Shown here piece after piece: positions 35,783-40,053 of a stretch of 40,053 nt of DNA; the stretch's first letter is position 1; every line of letters starts with the position of its first letter. A model generated the notes under the pieces. It ran no database searches. It was not told the DNA's origin and was given only the letters and a program-made list of their open reading frames with translations. Origin of the DNA: an uncultured Nocardioidaceae bacterium (lineage in GTDB: Bacteria > Actinomycetota > Actinomycetes > Propionibacteriales > Nocardioidaceae); assembly GCA_902805865.1 (NCBI GenBank), contig CADCUK010000061.1, positions 1 through 40,053 on the forward strand. The letters run 5' to 3'. Position numbers and translations under genes: made by a program.

Positions 35783-36544
35783 TCAGAGGACCTTGGAGAG
35801 GAACGCCTTGGTGCGCTCGTGCTGGGGGTTGCGGAGCACGTCGAGCGGAGCGCCCTCCTCGACGATCACGCCGCCGTCCATGAACACGACCTTGTCCCCG
35901 ACGTCTCGGGCGAAGCGCATCTCATGGGTGACGACCATCATCGTCATGCCGTCGGTGGCCAGGTCGCGCATCACCTCGAGGACATCCCCGACGAGCTCGG
36001 GGTCCAGCGAGCTGGTCGGTTCGTCGAACAGCATCATGTCGGGGTCCATCGAGAGGGCCCGGGCGATCGCCACCCGCTGCTGCTGACCACCCGACAGGTG
36101 CGCGGGGTAGGCATCCTCCTTGCCGGCGAGGCCGACCTTCTCGAGGTTCCTCCTGGCGATCTCCACCGCTTCGTCCTTGCCACGCCTCAGCACGCGGTTC
36201 TGCGCGATCGTCAGGTTGCGCATCACGGTCAGGTGCGGGAAGAGGTTGAAGGACTGGAACACCATGCCGATCCGTGAGCGGATCTCGTCCAGGTCGACCT
36301 CGGGGTCGATGACGTTGACGCCCTCGACGAGGATCGTTCCGGACGTGGGCTCCTCGAGCCGGTTCACGCAGCGCAGCAGCGTCGACTTGCCCGAGCCGGA
36401 AGGTCCGATCACGCAGACGACCTGACCCTGGTCGACGTGGAAGTCGATGCCCTTGAGCACCTCGTTGTCGCCGAAGTACTTGTGCAGGTCGCGGATCTCG
36501 ATGGCACGAGCACCTGGCTGGGCGCCGGTGATCCTGCTGGTCAT
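35783..36544 (-). CDS. Polar amino-acid ABC importer ATP-binding protein
   Basis: 253 residues of the GlnQ/PAAT type. Walker [10 protein letters not shown] is near residue 43, Q-loop [13 protein letters not shown], signature [15 protein letters not shown], Walker [15 protein letters not shown] and the switch His in VVTHEM. It powers import by hydrolysing ATP at the inner face of the membrane. Its ATG is 4 nt after the permease stop. The genes read binding protein, permease, ATPase in one minus-strand unit. Confidence 0.93.
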   Translation of the reverse strand: MTSRITGAQPGARAIEIRDLHKYFGDNEVLKGIDFHVDQGQVVCVIGPSGSGKSTLLRCVNRLEEPTSGTILVEGVNVIDPEVDLDEIRSRIGMVFQSFNLFPHLTVMRNLTIAQNRVLRRGKDEAVEIARRNLEKVGLAGKEDAYPAHLSGGQQQRVAIARALSMDPDMMLFDEPTSSLDPELVGDVLEVMRDLATDGMTMMVVTHEMRFARDVGDKVVFMDGGVIVEEGAPLDVLRNPQHERTKAFLSKVL

Positions 36545-36548
36545 GCCG

Positions 36549-37334
36549 TCACCTCGCTCTCTGCTGCTTGCGCTCCAGAGCCGCCACCAGCTGGGTCAGC
36601 GGGAGCGTGATGACCAGGTACATCACGGCGGCAGCGATGAGCGGCGTCGAGTTCGAGTTGAGACTCAGCTCGTCGCGCGCCAACGTCGTCAGCTCGCGCT
36701 CGCCGACAGCGACGCCGATGATCGCGAGCAGCGACGTGTCCTTGATGAGCAGCACGAACTCGTTGGTCAGCGGCGGGATGACGATGCGGAGCGCCTGCGG
36801 CAGCACGATGAAGATCGTCGTCCGCGGCCCACTCATCCCCAGCGAGCGGGCTGCCTCGGTCTGACCCTTGGGCACCGCCTGGATGCCGGCTCGGAGCGTC
36901 TCGGCGATGTACGCCGACGCCACGACGATCAACGCAGCCAGACCGGCCCCCACGATGCCCCCGGGGGGACGCCACCCGAAGGCGATCGGGATGGCGAACC
37001 CGGACGCGATGATCACCAGCAGTGCGGGCAGACCGCGGAAGAACTCGATGTAGGCCGTCGCCAACCACCGGTAGGGCGCGATGGGGGACAGCCGCATGAG
37101 TGCGAGGACGACTGCCAACGCCAGGCCGCCGAAGAACGCGACCAGGGTGTAGAGGATCGTGTTCTTGGCGCCGACGGTGATGATCTCCGGCCAGAGGCTC
37201 TTGGCGATCTCCGGGTCGAAGAAGTTCTCCTGCACCGCAGCCCAGTCGGCGAGGAGCACGAGCAGCAGCACGACCGCGAGGAGGACGGTGTAGAGGACCC
37301 CGAGGTTGACCTTGTGCCGGGTCGTTCGCCTCAT
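36549..37334 (-). CDS. Polar amino-acid ABC importer permease (HisM/GlnP type)
   Basis: 261 residues with an N-terminal membrane segment and a four- or five-helix core. The EAA loop is [20 protein letters not shown] and the downstream [13 protein letters not shown] is typical of the PAAT permease family. Only one permease gene is present, so it probably forms a homodimer. It follows the binding protein gene by 40 bp. Confidence 0.9.
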   Translation of the reverse strand: MRRTTRHKVNLGVLYTVLLAVVLLLVLLADWAAVQENFFDPEIAKSLWPEIITVGAKNTILYTLVAFFGGLALAVVLALMRLSPIAPYRWLATAYIEFFRGLPALLVIIASGFAIPIAFGWRPPGGIVGAGLAALIVVASAYIAETLRAGIQAVPKGQTEAARSLGMSGPRTTIFIVLPQALRIVIPPLTNEFVLLIKDTSLLAIIGVAVGERELTTLARDELSLNSNSTPLIAAAVMYLVITLPLTQLVAALERKQQRAR

Positions 37335-37374
37335 CGCCTGTCCTCTTCCTCGAGGGTCGCGTGGACGACGGACG

Positions 37375-38181
37375 TCACTCGGTGGAGAAGTACTTGTTGT
37401 AGAGCTCGTCGTAGGTGCCGTTGTCCCGCAGCTCGGCGAGCTGCTCGTTCACGGCCTCGAGCAGCGCGGTGTTGCCCTGCTTGACCGCGAAGCCGTACGA
37501 CTCGTCGGTGCTGTAGGTCTCGACGATCTCGAAGTCGCCTTCCTTGGTGTGCTCGAGGTTCACCGGGAGGTCCTGGAGGAGCGCGTCCACCTGACCGGCC
37601 TTGATGGCGTTGAACATCTCGGCGTCGCTCGGGAAGGCGATGACCTCGGCCCCCTCGGCGTTCTCCTCGGTGTAGGACTTTCCGGTGGTGCCCTGCTGGA
37701 CACCCACGCTCTTGCCGTCGAGGTCCTCGATCGAGGCGATGTCGGACCCGCTCGGGACCATGAGGGACTGCTCCGAGTCGTAGTAGCCCTCGCTGAAGTC
37801 GAGGTTCGCCTCGCGCTCCTCGGTGATCGTCATCGCGCTGGCCACCATGTCGCACTGGTCGGAGTTCAGCGCGAGCCCCGACTGCAGCCCGTCGAAGCCG
37901 GAGTCCTGCACGACGAGCTCGAGGTCGAGCCCCTTGGCGATCTCGTTGACCAGGTCGCCGTCGAAGCCGGTGTAGGTGTCACCGTCCATCACGTCGAACG
38001 GGGCGTAGGGGATGTCCGAGCAGACCTTGAGCTGCCCCTCCTCCAAGGTCCCGAGGGACGAGGAGTCGCCGCTGCCGCTCGGGGTGTCGCTGCCTCCGTC
38101 GTCGGAGCCGCAGGCGGCCATCGAGAGGCTCAGGGCGAGTGCAGCGCCACCGGCAAGAGTACGGATCAGTCGCGTCGTCAT
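37375..38181 (-). CDS. Polar amino-acid ABC importer substrate-binding lipoprotein
   Basis: 268 residues from ATG 38181. The lipobox LSMAAC puts the lipid on Cys24, followed by a Gly/Ser/Asp linker. The SBP_bac_3 domain has KVCSDIPYAPFDVMDG, TGFDGDLVNEIAKGL, DMVASAMTITEEREANLDFS and the YNKYFSTE end. The pocket signature of aspartate binding for the alpha-amino group is implied by the family. Specificity cannot be read, but the position between hpd and hmgA hints at aromatic amino acids. TACATT at 38189-38194 lies 7 nt before the ATG. Confidence 0.92.
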   Translation of the reverse strand: MTTRLIRTLAGGAALALSLSMAACGSDDGGSDTPSGSGDSSSLGTLEEGQLKVCSDIPYAPFDVMDGDTYTGFDGDLVNEIAKGLDLELVVQDSGFDGLQSGLALNSDQCDMVASAMTITEEREANLDFSEGYYDSEQSLMVPSGSDIASIEDLDGKSVGVQQGTTGKSYTEENAEGAEVIAFPSDAEMFNAIKAGQVDALLQDLPVNLEHTKEGDFEIVETYSTDESYGFAVKQGNTALLEAVNEQLAELRDNGTYDELYNKYFSTE

Positions 38182-38188
38182 GGCGAGC

Positions 38189-38194
38189 AATGTA
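38189..38194 (-). promoter_or_regulatory. -10 box of the ABC importer operon
   Basis: TACATT on the minus strand, 7 nt before ATG 38181, predicts a leaderless operon start. No ribosome binding site is visible. Confidence 0.5.
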
Positions 38195-38264
38195 CTGCGT
38201 CCACCCATAGGGGTGCCCGCGGGTCCAGGGCACGAATCGGTGTCGATCCGGACATGAAAAGAGT

Positions 38265-39137
38265 TCAGGACGCCACCAGGCCGAGCGAGACGAGGTCGTC
38301 GAAGGGATCGCTGACCCCGCAGCAGCCGAACGACGTGAACCATCGTCGGGCCCGGACCAGCGCCTCGCTGCCGATTGCCTCCAGCCGCGCAACGACGACG
38401 GAGGCGTCCCGCTCGTCGAGCGCGGCCGTCACGTCGTCGCCGTCGAGCGTGGCTCGTACGGCGAGCAGGACGTTGAGGAACCCGTGGTGCTCGAACCCGG
38501 TGTCGCCCGCGCGGTGGCGCACCGCGTGGTGCAGGCCGGCGGTGCACTTGAAGGGCAGCTCGCGGTCGAGCGCGGCGTCGATCGCCGTACCGAGGTCGGC
38601 AGCGGACGGGAACAGGTCCGCGGTCACACCGCCGGTCCGGAACTTCAACCGCAGGTCTGCTGCGGCGACCTCGTCGAGCGCGGCGAGCCAGCCGTGGCCG
38701 GGGCCGCCCGGGGGCTGCACGACGGGCGGCTCGACGTACACCGGCACGTCGAGGCCGAGGTCGGCGGCAGCCACCACTCTGCGGGCTGCGCCGGCGAGGT
38801 CGTCGAGGTCCCGCAGCGCGATCTCGAGCCCGCGCAGCTCCAGGTGGCGCGAGCCGTCCGCCCATCGTGCGGCCGGCTCGAGGGCGCCTGCTCCACCGGA
38901 GACGACCACGGTCACCGGCAGGGGCTCGTCGTCCCCAATGGCGACGAGCAGCTCGGCGAGCTCCGGCAGCCTGACGTCGCTTACCACGAACGGTCCCACC
39001 AGCTCGGCGTGCGGCGCGTAGCGGTGCCGTCGGTAGCCCGCCACCGCCTCGGCCAGAGGGGCGTTCCCTGGCGGGAACATGGCCGCGTCGTCGACCAAGG
39101 CGGCGTACTCGGGAGGCAGCGACACGTGCGTTGACAC
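38265..39137 (-). CDS. Conserved protein of unknown function in the tyrosine-degradation region
   Basis: 290 residues from GTG 39137. I do not recognise a characterised family. Conserved-looking elements are ALVDDAAMFPPGNAPLAEAV near the N-terminus, LELRGLEIALRD, LRLKFRTGGVTADLFPSAAD, PFKCTAGLHHAVRH, FEHHGFLNVLLA and RRWFTSFGCCGVSDPFDDL. The Lys-Phe-Arg-Thr-Gly-Gly and Lys-Cys-Thr-Ala-Gly-Leu-His strands could be TIM-barrel strands with active-site residues (Lys, Arg, His). No signal peptide or membrane segment. TAGGGT ends 7 nt before the GTG, suggesting a leaderless message. It is divergent from hmgA. Confidence 0.7.
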   Translation of the reverse strand: MSTHVSLPPEYAALVDDAAMFPPGNAPLAEAVAGYRRHRYAPHAELVGPFVVSDVRLPELAELLVAIGDDEPLPVTVVVSGGAGALEPAARWADGSRHLELRGLEIALRDLDDLAGAARRVVAAADLGLDVPVYVEPPVVQPPGGPGHGWLAALDEVAAADLRLKFRTGGVTADLFPSAADLGTAIDAALDRELPFKCTAGLHHAVRHRAGDTGFEHHGFLNVLLAVRATLDGDDVTAALDERDASVVVARLEAIGSEALVRARRWFTSFGCCGVSDPFDDLVSLGLVAS

Positions 39138-39159
39138 GTCCGCGACCCTAACCGAAGGT
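39131..39159 (+). promoter_or_regulatory. Candidate hmgA promoter
   Basis: TTGACA (39131-39136), a 17-bp spacer and GAAGGT (39154-39159, a poor -10) precede hmgA by 43 bp. The -35 lies inside the start of the divergent unknown gene. Confidence 0.4.
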
Positions 39160-39202
39160 GGAGCCGGAGAGCGGTCCCACAGCAGAGGCGAGGAGCGAAC
39201 GC

Positions 39203-40053
39203 GTGGCCTACTACCGGCAGGTGGGGGAGGTGCCGCCGAAGCGGCACATCCAGTTCCGCGACGAGAGCGGCGCGCTGCTCTACGAGGAGCTGATGGGCGA
39301 GGAGGGCTTCTCGTCGGACTCCTCGCTGCTCTACCACCGCGGCGTCCCCTCCGCGATCGTCGACAGCACCGTCTGGGAGCTGCCGGACCAGTCGACGGAG
39401 GCCAACCACCCCCTCAAGCCGCGGCACCTGAAGCTCCACGAGCTCTTCCAGGACGATGCCTCCGGCACCGACCCCGTGACCGGGCGGCGGCTCGTGCTCG
39501 GCAACGGCGACGTCCGGCTGTCGTACGTCGTCGCATCAGCCACGTCGCCGTACTACCGGAACGCGGTCGGCGACGAGTGCGTGTACGTCGAGTCAGGGAC
39601 CGGCACCGTCGAGACCGTGTTCGGGGTGCTGCCCTACCGGACCGGTGACTACGTGCTGATCCCGCGGGCGACCACCCACCGGTGGGTGCCCAGCGAGTCG
39701 AGCCGGCTCTACCCGATCGAGGCGAACAGCCACATCCACCCGCCCAAGCGGTACCTGTCGAAGTTCGGCCAGCTGCTCGAGCACGCTCCGTACTCCGAGC
39801 GCGACCTGCACGGTCCCACCGAGCCCTTGATGGTCGAGGAGGCCGACGAAGGAGGCCGTCTCGAGACCCCAGGGACCGCGGGGGTCGAGGTGCTCGTCAA
39901 GCACCGTGGCAACGCTCCGGGCGGCATCGTCGGCACCCGGATGACCTACGCGACGCACCCCTTCGACGTGGTCGGCTGGGACGGTTGCCTCTACCCGTAC
40001 ACGTTCAACATCGACGACTACATGCCCATCACCGGCAAGACCCACCAACCGCC
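39203..40053 (+). CDS. hmgA: Homogentisate 1,2-dioxygenase (N-terminal 283 codons)
   Basis: Starts at GTG 39203 with GAGGAG about eight bases upstream and runs off the right edge; 283 complete codons are visible. The family signatures are AYYRQVGEVPPKRHIQFRD, SSLLYHRGVPSAI, a cupin region with DECVYVESGTGTVETVFG and TGDYVLIPRATTHRW, and EANSHIHPPKRYLSKFGQLL. The enzyme opens homogentisate to maleylacetoacetate with Fe(II). The iron-ligand region beyond residue ~283 is outside the window. Divergent from the gene at 38265. Confidence 0.92.
   Translation, partial: MAYYRQVGEVPPKRHIQFRDESGALLYEELMGEEGFSSDSSLLYHRGVPSAIVDSTVWELPDQSTEANHPLKPRHLKLHELFQDDASGTDPVTGRRLVLGNGDVRLSYVVASATSPYYRNAVGDECVYVESGTGTVETVFGVLPYRTGDYVLIPRATTHRWVPSESSRLYPIEANSHIHPPKRYLSKFGQLLEHAPYSERDLHGPTEPLMVEEADEGGRLETPGTAGVEVLVKHRGNAPGGIVGTRMTYATHPFDVVGWDGCLYPYTFNIDDYMPITGKTHQP

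Overview
The window looks like a chromosomal segment of a high-GC actinobacterium, most likely Nocardioides or a close relative in the Nocardioidaceae. The evidence is very GC-rich coding DNA on both strands, frequent GTG starts, many genes that appear leaderless, and gene types typical of Actinobacteria (DUF3039 beside an SF2 helicase, DUF6394 beside a TrkA-type potassium channel, an AftD-like giant membrane protein, HxlR/TetR/Lrp regulators). No insertion sequence, prophage, CRISPR array, rRNA or canonical tRNA was seen. The only structural RNA is tmRNA.

Layout. 1-7.4 kb is envelope and secretion: a secreted zinc metalloprotease with Calx-beta repeats (runs off the left edge), an acyltransferase-3 membrane protein, and an AftD-like protein whose 3' end overlaps the acyltransferase by 160 bp. 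7.5-8.3 kb holds ssrA (tmRNA), its terminator and a possible 45-aa ORF. 8.3-15.4 kb has a GH6 glycosidase, an MSMEG_6728-family protein, a Nei-type DNA glycosylase, a clostripain-like lipoprotein, a YcaQ/AlkZ-family protein, a TesB-like thioesterase and a stand-alone UvrD/PcrA C-terminal-like domain. 15.4-20.4 kb has an acyl-CoA carboxyltransferase and a tight DUF6394 / potassium channel / patatin set. 20.4-26 kb has a PhoX-like phosphatase, a GNAT enzyme, a J-domain membrane protein coupled to a HIT hydrolase, a PAP2 protein, and a FabG-like reductase preceded by an overlapping 38-aa ORF.

26-33.4 kb carries an NlpC/P60 hydrolase, a DUF3048 lipoprotein, a TetR regulator divergent from a previously easy-to-miss 54-aa gene with two clean palindromic operators, a nested-hairpin element, an ACT-malic enzyme, YqgE, DUF3039, an SF2 helicase, and an HxlR regulator with a palindrome inside its promoter. 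33.4-40 kb is dominated by tyrosine degradation: an Lrp/AsnC regulator divergent from 4-hydroxyphenylpyruvate dioxygenase (hpd) around a perfect 23-bp palindrome, a polar amino-acid ABC importer (binding protein, permease, ATPase), a conserved protein of unknown function, and homogentisate dioxygenase (hmgA, cut by the right edge). The importer lying between hpd and hmgA suggests uptake linked to aromatic amino-acid catabolism.

Regulatory reading. At least eight start codons have a TANNNT hexamer ending 6-7 nt upstream and no Shine-Dalgarno sequence in the usual place, which is the signature of leaderless transcription. The best candidates for something not yet described are the TetR/54-aa protein module with its twin operators and nested hairpin, and the Lrp-hpd-importer arrangement.
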